Positions 40,210 through 48,561 of a stretch of DNA of 64,000 nt are shown one piece after another. Source of the DNA: Nocardioides mangrovi (GTDB lineage Bacteria; Actinomycetota; Actinomycetes; Propionibacteriales; Nocardioidaceae); assembly GCF_020073815.1 (NCBI RefSeq), contig NZ_JAIQZJ010000001.1, positions 186,001-250,000 on the forward strand. The letters are read 5' to 3'. How positions within the stretch are numbered: position 1 is the first letter of the stretch; every line of letters begins with the position of its first letter. The position numbers and the translations under genes are program-made. The notes below the pieces were generated by a model. The model saw nothing but the letters and a program-made list of their open reading frames with translations. It ran no database searches and was not told where the DNA came from.

Positions 40210-40956
40210 TCAGCAGATCCCGGCGTGCAGCCCGCGGCGCAGCATCTCGCCCAGCTCGGTCAGCGTGCGCGCCGCCCGCGGGAAGGTCAGCACCTGTCGG
40301 TGGGCACCGTCCACGTCGACCCACTGGAGCTCGACGTTGCTCGGGGTGAGGTGGGCGAGCCGGACGCCGATCAGCTCGGCGGGCCGGGTGCTCGTGCCGA
40401 AGGACACCGCCTGGCGCAGCTCCTCCTGGTGGCACTCGTTGGCGTGCTCCACCGAACGCTGGAGATGGCCGCGGTTGAGCAGGTGCGCATGACTGCGGAA
40501 CTGCTCGAGCGGGACCCGGTGCTGCCGGTCCGGGGTGCCGTGGGGGGTGCCCGGGACCGGGCGGGTCAGCAGCACGAAGCTGAGGTCGAGCGACACGACG
40601 TCGCGCACCTCGTCGCAGCAGTCGCACCGCTCGTAGCCGGTGCGCTCCAGCCGCCCGGCCAGGGTGAGCGAGTCGAGCCGGTCCGGTCCGCCCCGCGGGC
40701 CGAGCCCGCTGGTGACGGTGAGCAGCGCACTGGCGTTGCCGGCGGCCGCGCGGGCCACAGGGGAGTCCGTGCGGCACACGAACGTCGGCGTGCCGTGGTG
40801 GTCGGACACGGTCAGGTCGGCCTCGTCGTCGACGAGCCGGGCCTCGCCCTCGATCACCATGCTCACCGTGGCCGGGCAGGCCAGGATGCTGCGCGCGTCG
40901 GCGGCCAGGCGGGTCGGGTCGTCGGTCCCCTGCGTCGGGTGCTCGGTCGCGGTCAC
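40210..40956 (-). CDS. DUF2470/HugZ-like protein, probably iron-regulated
   Basis: 248 aa. The N-terminal half looks like an FMN-binding split barrel ('GEARLVDDEADLTVSDHHGTP', 'ALLTVTSG', 'LTLAGRLERT'). The C-terminal 80 residues fit DUF2470 ('HANECHQEELRQAVSF', 'VELQWVDVDGAHRQVLTFPR'), an arrangement seen in HugZ-type heme oxygenases and related heme-handling proteins. 'YERCDCCDEV' adds a Cys-rich patch near residue 113. GTG 40956 has GAGGAGGA upstream. An IdeR/DtxR-like box lies 33-50 bp upstream, so iron probably represses it. Heme use is inference from family and operator together. Confidence 0.72.
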   Translation of the reverse strand: MTATEHPTQGTDDPTRLAADARSILACPATVSMVIEGEARLVDDEADLTVSDHHGTPTFVCRTDSPVARAAAGNASALLTVTSGLGPRGGPDRLDSLTLAGRLERTGYERCDCCDEVRDVVSLDLSFVLLTRPVPGTPHGTPDRQHRVPLEQFRSHAHLLNRGHLQRSVEHANECHQEELRQAVSFGTSTRPAELIGVRLAHLTPSNVELQWVDVDGAHRQVLTFPRAARTLTELGEMLRRGLHAGIC

Positions 40957-40988
40957 CGGTCCTCCTCGAGCTGCGGCTGCGGTGCTAG

Positions 40989-41006
40989 TAAGGCAAGGCT
41001 AACCTA
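40989..41006. promoter_or_regulatory. IdeR/DtxR-type iron box
   Basis: TAAGGCAAGGCTAACCTA matches the actinobacterial iron-box consensus TTAGGTTAGGCTAACCTA at 15 of 18 positions, with the right half perfect. It lies in front of the DUF2470/HugZ-like gene (minus strand). Confidence 0.7.
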
Positions 41007-41070
41007 CGCGCCGATCCCGCGGCGCGCCGTACGGCGTCCACGATGTGGCCCGGAAGGCGGCCGGGTACGC

Positions 41071-41097
41071 TTGGCACTCCGGGCAAGCGAGTGCCAG
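41071..41097. promoter_or_regulatory. hrcA: CIRCE element (HrcA operator)
   Basis: TTGGCACTC, nine bases, GAGTGCCAG. This is the CIRCE inverted repeat (TTAGCACTC-N9-GAGTGCTAA) with two mismatches in the outer positions of each arm. It begins inside a TACGCT -10 (41066-41071), so HrcA binding would block the promoter of hrcA itself and probably of dnaJ. Confidence 0.9.
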
Positions 41098-41125
41098 TGA
41101 CGGCTGGCGGGTCGAGGAGGCGAGC

Positions 41126-42151
41126 GTGCAGGAGGAGCGCAGGCTGGCCGTGCTCCGGGCCATCGTGGAGGACTACGTGGCCACCGAGGAGCCGGTCGGC
41201 TCCAAGACGCTCGTCGAGCGGCACGGGCTGGGCGTCTCGCCCGCCACGGTCCGCAACGACATGGCGGCGCTGGAGGACGAGGGCTACATCACCCAGCCCC
41301 ACACCAGTGCCGGACGGGTGCCCACCGACAAGGGCTACCGGCTCTTCGTCGACCGCCTCACCACGGTCAAGCCGATGAGCGCCGCCGAGCGGCGGGCCAT
41401 CGCGAGCCTGCTCGACGGCGCCGTCGACCTCGACGACGTGGTCCAGCGCTCGGTCCGGCTGCTCGCGCAGCTGACCCGGCAGGTCGCCGTCGTGCAGTAC
41501 CCCACGCTCTCGCGCTCGACCGTGCGTCACGTCGAGCTGGTCGCGCTCGCGCCCAACCGGCTCCTGGTCGTGCTGATCCTCAGCACCGGCCGGGTCGAGC
41601 AGCGGCTCGTCGAGCTCGACACGGACGTCGAGGACGCGGCGCTCCTCGAGCTCAAGACCGAGGTCAACCGCGCCGCGCTCGGCGAGGTCATCGCCGACGC
41701 CGGCACCGCGCTCCGGGCGCTCGTGCCCGAGGACGACGCGAGCCCCGTGGCCCCGGTGACCCGCGCGGTCGTGGACACCCTCCTCGAGGCGATGTCCGAC
41801 CACCGCTCCGACGAGCGGATCGCCGTCGGCGGTGCCGCCAACCTGGCGCGCTACGGCGACAGCTTCGACTCCGCCGTACGCCCGCTGCTCGAGGCGCTCG
41901 AGGAGCACGTCGTGCTCCTCAAGCTGCTCGGCGAGGCGAGCACGGGGGAGACGCTCACGGTCCGGATCGGCCACGAGGGCCCCTACCAGGAGCTCTCCTC
42001 GACCAGCGTCGTCGCCTCCGGCTACGGCCCGGGTGACGAGGCGTTCGCGCGGCTCGGCATCGTCGGGCCCACCCGCATGGACTACCCCGGCTCGATGGCC
42101 GCCGTACGCGCGGTCGCGCGCTACGTGTCGCGCATCCTCGACGGCGCCTGA
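41126..42151 (+). CDS. hrcA: Heat-inducible transcription repressor HrcA
   Basis: 341 aa. The N-terminal winged helix '[19 protein letters not shown]' and '[19 protein letters not shown]' (residues 11-57) and '[15 protein letters not shown]' are HrcA hallmarks; the GAF-like dimerisation domain follows. It represses chaperone genes at normal temperature with help from GroEL. The frame is open to 41045, but that stretch includes the CIRCE element, so GTG 41126, with GAGGAGGCGAG in front, is the start. It precedes dnaJ by 47 bases, the typical actinobacterial pair with autoregulation through CIRCE. Confidence 0.96.
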   Translation: MQEERRLAVLRAIVEDYVATEEPVGSKTLVERHGLGVSPATVRNDMAALEDEGYITQPHTSAGRVPTDKGYRLFVDRLTTVKPMSAAERRAIASLLDGAVDLDDVVQRSVRLLAQLTRQVAVVQYPTLSRSTVRHVELVALAPNRLLVVLILSTGRVEQRLVELDTDVEDAALLELKTEVNRAALGEVIADAGTALRALVPEDDASPVAPVTRAVVDTLLEAMSDHRSDERIAVGGAANLARYGDSFDSAVRPLLEALEEHVVLLKLLGEASTGETLTVRIGHEGPYQELSSTSVVASGYGPGDEAFARLGIVGPTRMDYPGSMAAVRAVARYVSRILDGA

Positions 42152-42198
42152 CCGGCGCCCGCCCCACCCCGTACCACCACCAGCAACGAAGGAACCAC

Positions 42199-43383
42199 GT
42201 GAGTCAGGACCTGTACGAGCTTCTCGGTGTCGCCCGTGACGCGGACGCCGACACCATCAAGAAGGCCTACCGGCGACTGGCGCGGCAGTACCACCCCGAC
42301 GTCAACCCGGACCCGGACGCCCAGGAGCGCTTCAAGGAGATCTCGCGCGCCTACGAGGTGCTCTCGGACCAGCAGAAGCGGGCGGCGTACGACCGCGGCG
42401 GCGACCCGTTCGGCGGCATGGGCGGCGGCGGCTTCGGCCAGGGTGCCGGCTTCTCCTTCACCGACATCATGGACGCCTTCTTCGGCGGTCAGGCCGGTGG
42501 CGGCCAGGGCCGTGGCCCGCGGCCACGCGAGCGGCGCGGCCAGGACGCGCTGATCCGGCTCGAGGTCGACCTCGCCGAGGCCGCGTTCGGCGTGACCCGC
42601 GAGCTCAAGGTCGACACGGCGGTGCTGTGCAGCACCTGCCACGGCGAGGGCGCCGCGCCGGGCACCCACCCGGTGCCGTGCGAGACCTGCCACGGCTCGG
42701 GCGAGGTCGCCCACGTGCAGCGGTCGTTCCTCGGCGAGATCCGCACCCTGCGTCCGTGCGCCGCCTGCCGCGGCTTCGGCACGATCATCCCGGACCCCTG
42801 CCGTGAGTGCTCGGGCGATGGACGGGTCCGCTCGCGCCGCACGCTGACCGTCAAGATCCCGGCGGGCGTCGACGACGGCACCCGCGTCCAGCTGACCGGC
42901 GAGGGCGAGGTCGGCCCGGGCGGCGGTCCGGCCGGAGACCTCTACGTCGAGATCCACGTCGCGCCGCACTCGACCTTCACCCGGCACGGCAACGACCTCC
43001 ACTGCACGGTCACCCTGCCGATGACCGCCGCGGCGCTCGGCACCACGCTCACCCTCCCGACGTTGGAGGCCGACGTCGTCGAGGCCGAGGGCGAGGAGTC
43101 CGAGTCGGGCGTCGAGACCAGCTTCGAGCTCGACATCCGGGCCGGGACCCAGTCCGGGTCCGAGCACGTGCTCCGCGGCCGCGGGGTGCCGGGCCTGCGC
43201 GGCGGGCGCGGCAACCTCATCGTGACCGTCGTCGTCGAGACGCCGACCCGGCTCGACCCGCGGCAGGAGGAGCTCCTGCGCGAGCTGGCCGCGATCCGCG
43301 ACGAGGAGTCGCCGACCGGTCAGGTGCGTCCGGCGCAGAAGTCGATGTTCGGCCGGATCCGCGACGCCTTCAACCAGCACTGA
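42199..43383 (+). CDS. dnaJ: Chaperone DnaJ (second, HrcA-linked copy)
   Basis: 394 aa. The J domain has the HPD motif in '[20 protein letters not shown]' (residues 27-46). A Gly/Phe-rich part ('[19 protein letters not shown]') follows, and then a zinc-binding domain with four CxxC repeats ('CSTCHGEG', 'CETCHGSG', 'CAACRGFG', 'CRECSGDG') and C-terminal substrate-binding domains. It stimulates DnaK ATPase. The dnaK-linked dnaJ1 is not in the window; the hrcA-linked gene is usually called dnaJ2 in actinobacteria. GAAGGA precedes GTG 42199. Confidence 0.96.
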   Translation: MSQDLYELLGVARDADADTIKKAYRRLARQYHPDVNPDPDAQERFKEISRAYEVLSDQQKRAAYDRGGDPFGGMGGGGFGQGAGFSFTDIMDAFFGGQAGGGQGRGPRPRERRGQDALIRLEVDLAEAAFGVTRELKVDTAVLCSTCHGEGAAPGTHPVPCETCHGSGEVAHVQRSFLGEIRTLRPCAACRGFGTIIPDPCRECSGDGRVRSRRTLTVKIPAGVDDGTRVQLTGEGEVGPGGGPAGDLYVEIHVAPHSTFTRHGNDLHCTVTLPMTAAALGTTLTLPTLEADVVEAEGEESESGVETSFELDIRAGTQSGSEHVLRGRGVPGLRGGRGNLIVTVVVETPTRLDPRQEELLRELAAIRDEESPTGQVRPAQKSMFGRIRDAFNQH

Positions 43384-43393
43384 GCCGGCGCTG

Positions 43394-44134
43394 ATGTCGC
43401 TCCCCGTCCACCTGGTGCCGTCGCTGGTCGGCGTCGCCGTCGGTGACGAGGTGGTCGTCGAGGGCGACGAGGCACACCACGCGGTCGCCGTACGCCGGCT
43501 CCGGGTCTGCGAGGAGGTCGTCCTCACCGACGGCGCCGGCCGGTCGGTGCAGGGCCCGGTCGCCTCGACCGGCAAGCGGGTCTTCGCGATCACCGTCGGC
43601 TCGGTGGCATCCTCCGACGCGCCGGCGCCGGCGATCGTGGTGGTGCAGGCGATCCCGAAGGGCGACCGCGGCGAGCTGGCCGTCGAGGTGCTGACCGAGG
43701 TCGGCGTCGCCGAGGTCGTCCCCTGGGCGGCCGCGCGCAGCGTGGCGGTCTGGAAGGGCGAGCGGGCCGCGAAGTCCCTCGGCCGCTGGCGCTCGACCGC
43801 CCGCGAGGCGGCCAAGCAGGCGCGGCGCACCTGGTTCCCCTCGGTGGCCGAGCTCGCGTCGACCGCCGACGTCGTCGCGCTCGTGGGCGAGGCGGACCTG
43901 GCCGTCGTGCTGCACGAGGAGGCCACGTCCTCGCTGGCCGCCCTGCCGGTCCCCACGGCCGGCCGGATCGTCGTGGTCGTCGGCCCCGAGGGCGGGCTCA
44001 CCGACGACGAGGTCGCGGCGTACGTCGCCGCCGGCGCCCACTCGGTCCGCCTTGGCGCCGAGGTGCTCCGCACCTCGACCGCCGGCGTCGCCGCCGTCTC
44101 CGCCCTGCTCGCCCGCACCCCGCGCTGGGGCTGA
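43394..44134 (+). CDS. rsmE: 16S rRNA (uracil-1498-N3)-methyltransferase
   Basis: A 246-aa SPOUT methyltransferase. The PUA-like N-terminus has 'EGDEAHHAVAVRRLRVCEEV' (residues 22-41). The trefoil-knot SAM site is made by 'VVVGPEGGLTDDEV' near residue 196 and 'RLGAEVLRTSTAGVAAVSAL' near 220. It methylates U1498 in helix 44 of 16S rRNA. It follows dnaJ by 10 bases, as in most actinobacteria, so it is probably co-transcribed with hrcA-dnaJ. Confidence 0.94.
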   Translation: MSLPVHLVPSLVGVAVGDEVVVEGDEAHHAVAVRRLRVCEEVVLTDGAGRSVQGPVASTGKRVFAITVGSVASSDAPAPAIVVVQAIPKGDRGELAVEVLTEVGVAEVVPWAAARSVAVWKGERAAKSLGRWRSTAREAAKQARRTWFPSVAELASTADVVALVGEADLAVVLHEEATSSLAALPVPTAGRIVVVVGPEGGLTDDEVAAYVAAGAHSVRLGAEVLRTSTAGVAAVSALLARTPRWG

Positions 44135-44148
44135 CGCGATCGGCGCTG

Positions 44149-44184
44149 CTGCCCCGTCTGCCCCGACTGCCCCGACTGCCCCGA
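44149..44184. repeat. 9-bp tandem repeat downstream of rsmE
   Basis: Four head-to-tail copies of CTGCCCCGA (the first ending in T), just after the rsmE stop. Simple-sequence array, perhaps variable in length between strains. Confidence 0.85.
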
Positions 44185-44192
44185 CTGCCGCA

Positions 44193-44318
44193 GGTTCACC
44201 AAGGGATGAGGGCGGACCCGCGCTTCCCTCGGTGAGCTCCGCCAGGGGAGCGCGGGTTCACCAAGGGATCGAGGCGAACCGACACCCCGCGGCGTCACCG
44301 TGATCCCTTGGTGAACCC
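44193..44318. repeat. Composite palindromic repeat (GGTTCACCAAGGGAT)
   Basis: The 15-mer GGTTCACCAAGGGAT occurs directly at 44193-44207 and 44255-44269 and inverted at 44303-44317. The second and third copies extend to 17-bp arms that can pair over a 31-nt loop (44254-44270 with 44302-44318). Between the first two copies, CGCGCT-TCCC and GGGG-AGCGCG also form arms. Likely a terminator for the hrcA-dnaJ-rsmE transcript and possibly a dispersed extragenic repeat. Confidence 0.8.
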
Positions 44319-44345
44319 ACACCCCCGCTGGCTAGGGTCGGACCT

Positions 44346-45359
44346 ATGGAGACTCGCAACCTCGGACGCAGCGGCCTCAAGATCACCGAGATCGCCTACG
44401 GCAACTGGCTCACCCACGGCTCGCAGGTCGAGGAGGACGCAGCGGTCGCGTGCGTGCGGCAGGCGCTGGAGGAGGGCATCACCACCTTCGACACCGCCGA
44501 CGTCTACGCCAACACCGCGGCCGAGTCGGTGCTCGGCCGGGCGCTCCAGGGGGAGCGGCGCGAGGGGCTCGAGATCCTCACCAAGGTCTTCTGGCCGACC
44601 GGCCCGGGCAAGCACAACGACCACGGCCTGTCCCGCAAGCACATCCTCGAGTCGATCGACGGCTCGCTGAAGCGGCTGCAGACCGACTACGTCGACGTCT
44701 ACCAGGCGCACCGGTACGACGACGAGACGCCGCTCGAGGAGACGATGGAGGCGTTCGCCGACGTCGTCCGCCAGGGCAAGGCGCTCTACATCGGCGTCTC
44801 GGAGTGGCGCGCGGACCAGATCCGCGCGGCCCACGAGCTGGCCCGCGAGCTGCGCATCTCGCTGGTGTCCAACCAGCCGCAGTACAACCTGCTCTGGCGG
44901 GTCATCGAGTCCGAGGTCGTCCCGACCTGCGAGGAGCTCGGTCTCGGCCAGGTCGTCTTCTCGCCGATCGCGCAGGGCGTGCTGACCGGCAAGTACGTGC
45001 CCGGCCAGGCGCCGCCGGAGGGCTCCCGCGCCACCGACGACAAGGGCGGCGCCGACATGGTCGGCCGCTGGATGCGTGACGACGTGCTCGAGCGGGTGCA
45101 GCGGCTCCGCCCGATCGCCGACGAGGCCGGCCTGACGATGGCCCAGCTCGCGGTCGCGTGGGTGCTGCAGAACGACAACGTCTCCTGCGCGATCATCGGC
45201 GCCAGCCGGCCCGAGCAGGTCACCGACAACGCTCGCGCCGCCGGCGTACGCCTCGACGAGGCGACGCTGACGGCGATCGACGAGGTCGTCGGCGACGTGG
45301 TCGAGCGGGACCCCGCCAAGACCCAGCAGGTACGCCGGCGCGACCTGATGAACCGGTAG
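44346..45359 (+). CDS. Aldo/keto reductase
   Basis: A 337-aa TIM-barrel oxidoreductase. 'TTFDTADVYANTAAESVLGRAL' near residue 45 carries the catalytic Asp and Tyr, 'LTKVFW' the Lys, 'YQAHRYDDETP' the His. 'GASRPEQVTDN' is the NADPH-phosphate-binding region. It resembles the potassium-channel-beta/YghZ group that reduces aldehydes and methylglyoxal-like compounds; physiological substrate unknown. TAGGGT (44333-44338) ends 7 nt before ATG 44346, so it is probably leaderless. It converges on the DUF3043 gene with a 3-base gap. Confidence 0.92.
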   Translation: METRNLGRSGLKITEIAYGNWLTHGSQVEEDAAVACVRQALEEGITTFDTADVYANTAAESVLGRALQGERREGLEILTKVFWPTGPGKHNDHGLSRKHILESIDGSLKRLQTDYVDVYQAHRYDDETPLEETMEAFADVVRQGKALYIGVSEWRADQIRAAHELARELRISLVSNQPQYNLLWRVIESEVVPTCEELGLGQVVFSPIAQGVLTGKYVPGQAPPEGSRATDDKGGADMVGRWMRDDVLERVQRLRPIADEAGLTMAQLAVAWVLQNDNVSCAIIGASRPEQVTDNARAAGVRLDEATLTAIDEVVGDVVERDPAKTQQVRRRDLMNR

Positions 45360-45362
45360 GGG

Positions 45363-45947
45363 CTACTTGTACTGCTCGGGCAGCTGCTGCCCGATGCGGA
45401 CCTGCGCCTTCGGCAGCCGCATGAACTTCATCTGCAGCGCGCGCGTGATCGCGTAGTAGGTCAGGCCCTTGGTGGACTGGTCGGGGAAGCGGCGCGCCAG
45501 CTCGCGGCGCAGCCGGAAGCGCAGCCAGATCATGTCGCCGACCACGGCGAGCACGGTGACGAGCAGCAGCGTGTTGCCCCAGGCGCGGAGCGTCGCGTTG
45601 CCGGAGTAGCCGAGCAGCATGGTCACCAGCAGCAGCGGGATGACCAGCTCGATGAGCGAGAAGCGGCAGTCGATGAAGTCGCGCACGAAGCGGCGGACGG
45701 GGCCGCGGTCCCGCGCGGGGTAGTAGCGCTCGTCGCCGTCCTTCATCGCCTGGCGGACCGTCTTGCTCGACTCCGACCGCTGCACGCGGGACGCCGCCGC
45801 CTGCTCCTTGCGGGTCCGCGGCACCTTGGCGCGCGCCTTCGCGGCGGCCTCGGCCTCCTTGCGGGTCGGCGTGGGCCGACCCTTGCCACCGACCTTGTCG
45901 GTGACGGCGGTGGAGGTGACGGTCTCGGACTTGTTGCGACGGAACAC
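45363..45947 (-). CDS. DUF3043 membrane protein
   Basis: 194 aa. The first 95 residues are highly charged and basic ('RKEAEAAAKARAKVPRTRKE'). Two hydrophobic segments follow ('FSLIELVIPLLLVTMLLGY' near residue 97 and 'TLLLVTVLAVVGDMIWLRF' near 125). The basic C-terminal part ends 'GQQLPEQYK'. This is the actinobacterial DUF3043 family, function unknown. GTG 45947 with GAAGG upstream. It is divergent from pspA, with 150 bp between the starts, and may share regulation with the envelope-stress genes, but nothing proves it. Confidence 0.88.
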   Translation of the reverse strand: MFRRNKSETVTSTAVTDKVGGKGRPTPTRKEAEAAAKARAKVPRTRKEQAAASRVQRSESSKTVRQAMKDGDERYYPARDRGPVRRFVRDFIDCRFSLIELVIPLLLVTMLLGYSGNATLRAWGNTLLLVTVLAVVGDMIWLRFRLRRELARRFPDQSTKGLTYYAITRALQMKFMRLPKAQVRIGQQLPEQYK

Positions 45948-46097
45948 GCTTGACCTTCAGGTACGACGGGCGGGCACGACGGGGGAGCGGCCGACGTGGC
46001 CGCGTCCCCAGCCTACCGGCGCCGCCCGTTCCCCGATTGGGTCGCACCGCCTAGGGTTGGGGTCCAGACGTCGGACGTTCGGAGAGGGACCAGCTCG

Positions 46098-46892
46098 ATG
46101 GGCTTGTGGCAGCGCTTCACCCTGATCTTCAAGTCGAAGGCCAGCAAGGCACTCGACCGCGCCGAGGACCCGCGCGAGACGCTCGACTACAGCTATCAGA
46201 AGCAGCTCGAACTCCTCTCGAAGGTACGCCGCGGGGTCGCGGACGTCGCGACCAGCCGCAAGCGGGTCGAGCTGCAGATCGGCCAGCTCGAGCAGCAGTC
46301 GGCCAAGCTCCAGGGTCAGGCCGAGAAGGCCATCACCATGGACCGCGAGGACCTCGCCCGCGAGGCGCTGACCCGCAAGTCCGGCCTCACCACGCAGATC
46401 GCCGACCTGCAGACCCAGCTCGCGCAGCTCCAGGGTGAGGAGGAGAAGCTGACGCTCGCCCAGCAGCGACTGCAGGCGAAGGTCGAGGCCTTCCGCACCC
46501 GCAAGGAGACGATCAAGGCGACGTACACCGCCGCCGAGGCGCAGACCCGGATCAACGAGGCGGTGTCGGGCATCGGCGACGAGCTCGGCGACGTCGGCCA
46601 GGCGATCCAGCGGGCCGAGGACAAGACCGCGCAGATGCAGGCCCGGGCCGGCGCGATCGACGAGCTGATCGCCTCCGGCGCGCTCGACGACGTGACCGCG
46701 ACCGCCGGCGGCGACGACATCTCCCGCGAGCTCGAGGCGATGAGCTCCCAGGCCGACGTCGAGGCCGAGCTGGCCCGGCTCAAGGCCGGCTCGACCCCGC
46801 AGGCGATCGAGGCCGGCGAGGACGGCGGCGACCTCCTGGCGGCGGAGCCCCAGCAGGTGACGGAGAAGAAGGCCGAGGGCGACTCCGCCTGA
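46098..46892 (+). CDS. pspA: PspA/IM30 (ESCRT-III-like) envelope-stress protein
   Basis: 264 aa, almost entirely helical coiled coil. Residues 1-25 ('MGLWQRFTLIFKSKASKALD') form the amphipathic membrane-binding helix. Gln/Glu/Lys-rich heptads run to about residue 215 ('ELQIGQLEQQSAKLQGQ'), with an acidic tail. PspA binds damaged membrane and preserves proton motive force. GGAGAGGGA precedes ATG 46098, and TAGGGT (46052-46057) is a likely -10. It heads the set pspA-htpX-pspAB, the usual actinobacterial arrangement without the proteobacterial pspBC genes. Confidence 0.93.
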   Translation: MGLWQRFTLIFKSKASKALDRAEDPRETLDYSYQKQLELLSKVRRGVADVATSRKRVELQIGQLEQQSAKLQGQAEKAITMDREDLAREALTRKSGLTTQIADLQTQLAQLQGEEEKLTLAQQRLQAKVEAFRTRKETIKATYTAAEAQTRINEAVSGIGDELGDVGQAIQRAEDKTAQMQARAGAIDELIASGALDDVTATAGGDDISRELEAMSSQADVEAELARLKAGSTPQAIEAGEDGGDLLAAEPQQVTEKKAEGDSA

Positions 46893-46925
46893 CGCACCGC
46901 TTGGGCCGCCCCGGAGAATGGGTTC

Positions 46926-47837
46926 ATGGCACGTACGCGCTTCGTCGGTGACGCCGGGCTGACCGCCCGGATGACCACGGTCATCTTCCTGCTCGGCGCG
47001 CTCTTCGTCGGCATCATCGCGATCCTGATCGCGGTCATGCCCGTGGGCTGGGCACCGTTCATCGCGATCATCGGCCTCGGGATCGTCTGGTTCCAGTGGT
47101 ACAACTCCGACACCGTCGCGATGAAGGCGATGCGCGCCCGCGAGGTCAGCCCGCAGGAGGCGCCCGAGCTGCACGGCATGATCGACCGGCTCTGCGCGCT
47201 CGCCGACATGCCGAAGCCGCGGGTCGGGATCGCCGACACCGACGTCCCCAACGCCTTCGCCACCGGCCGCTCGCCCCAGCGCTCGGTCGTCGTGGTCACC
47301 ACGGGCATCCTGCGCCGGCTCGACGCCGAGGAGCTCGAAGGGGTCCTCGCCCACGAGCTCTCGCACGTCGCCCACCGCGACGTGCTCGTCATGACCGTCG
47401 CGTCCTCGGCCGGCATCGTCGCCGGGATGCTCAGCCGGGGCGCGCAGTACGGCGCGATCTTCGGCGGCAACCGCCGCGACAACAACGGCGGGCTCCCGGT
47501 GTGGCTGGTCGTGCTGGTGGTCAGCCTGGTCACCTACGCCGTCAGCTTCCTGCTCCTCAAGCTCCTCTCGCGCTACCGCGAGCTGTCGGCCGACCGGGCC
47601 GGCGCCTACCTGACGATGAAGCCCGAGGCGCTCGCCTCGGCGCTGCAGAAGATCACCGGCGAGATCAACACCATCCCCGAGCGCGACCTGCGCTCGTCGC
47701 AGGCGATGAACGCCTTCTTCATCGCCCCCGCCGTCCACGGCGTCTCGCTGAAGACCCTCACCTCGACCCACCCGACCCTCGAGCAGCGGCTGGAGCAGCT
47801 GGCGAAGATCCGCGCCGAGCTGAACCGGCCCGCCTAG
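46926..47837 (+). CDS. htpX: Zinc metalloprotease HtpX
   Basis: A 303-aa membrane M48 peptidase for quality control of membrane proteins. Two N-terminal helices ('VIFLLGALFVGIIAILIAVM', 'FIAIIGLGIVWFQWY') precede the catalytic 'LAHELSHVAHRD' (HExxH near residue 140). Two more helices follow, and then 'SRYRELSADRAGAYL' with the third zinc ligand Glu. It starts 33 bases after pspA and ends 10 bases before pspAB. Removal of misfolded membrane proteins fits a joint role with PspA under envelope stress. Confidence 0.95.
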   Translation: MARTRFVGDAGLTARMTTVIFLLGALFVGIIAILIAVMPVGWAPFIAIIGLGIVWFQWYNSDTVAMKAMRAREVSPQEAPELHGMIDRLCALADMPKPRVGIADTDVPNAFATGRSPQRSVVVVTTGILRRLDAEELEGVLAHELSHVAHRDVLVMTVASSAGIVAGMLSRGAQYGAIFGGNRRDNNGGLPVWLVVLVVSLVTYAVSFLLLKLLSRYRELSADRAGAYLTMKPEALASALQKITGEINTIPERDLRSSQAMNAFFIAPAVHGVSLKTLTSTHPTLEQRLEQLAKIRAELNRPA

Positions 47838-47847
47838 GCCCCGCCTG

Positions 47848-48435
47848 ATGGGTCTCTGGGACGTCATCACCGGGCGGAGCCGGCCCAAGCCCGCGCGCCT
47901 CGACTCGCTCTTCCTGGTCCCGAGCGCGGCGATCACCCTCGAGACGACGCTCGGGCTGACGCCGACCGGCACCGGGTCGGTCTGCTACCGCGCCGCGACC
48001 GGCGCCGCGTTCGCCCAGGTGCAGGCCGAGGTCGTCGAGCTGCTCAACGCCGACCCGGACGAGCCGGACGTCGAGATCCGGCAGGACGAGTTCGGCTTCA
48101 CCTGGCTGGTCGTCCACGACGACCCGGAGGACGAGGCCGGCATCGGCGACCTGATGACCGACCTGCACGCCGTCAACGCCTCGCTCGAGGAGCACGGCTT
48201 CGGCCCGGGCCTGCTCTGCTCGCTGGTGCCGTTCGCCGGGGCGGACGGACGACCGGTCGGGCTCGTCTACCTCTACAAGCAGGGCACCTTCTACCCGTTC
48301 GCCCCGGCTGCCGGCGGGGACAGGCGGCGCGACAACCTGCTGGAGATCCAGCTGCGCGACACCCTGGCCGGCGAGCTGCCGATGGAGCAGGACCTGAGCC
48401 GCTGGCTGGCCGTCTGGGGCGCCCCCGGCCTCTGA
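47848..48435 (+). CDS. pspAB: PspA-associated protein PspAB
   Basis: 195 aa, opening 'MGLWDVITGRSRPKPARLDSL', characteristic of the PspAB family, with 'YRAATGAAFAQVQAEVVELL' and 'FTWLVVHDDPEDEAGIGDLM'. No membrane segment. PspAB is found with PspA and HtpX in actinobacteria and archaea; its activity is not established. ATG 47848 is 10 bases after htpX. The N-terminal 'MGLW' repeats the PspA beginning and may form a similar amphipathic helix. Confidence 0.9.
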   Translation: MGLWDVITGRSRPKPARLDSLFLVPSAAITLETTLGLTPTGTGSVCYRAATGAAFAQVQAEVVELLNADPDEPDVEIRQDEFGFTWLVVHDDPEDEAGIGDLMTDLHAVNASLEEHGFGPGLLCSLVPFAGADGRPVGLVYLYKQGTFYPFAPAAGGDRRRDNLLEIQLRDTLAGELPMEQDLSRWLAVWGAPGL

Positions 48436-48561
48436 GCCGGCTCGGATCGCGCCGTACCCGGTCGCCCGCGGCCCCGGGTGCTCCGACGAAACTCCCGCCC
48501 CACAGGTCGCCCACAGGAAGACCCCACCACCGGCACAGCCCGCCTCGCGAGGGTGTGCGGC

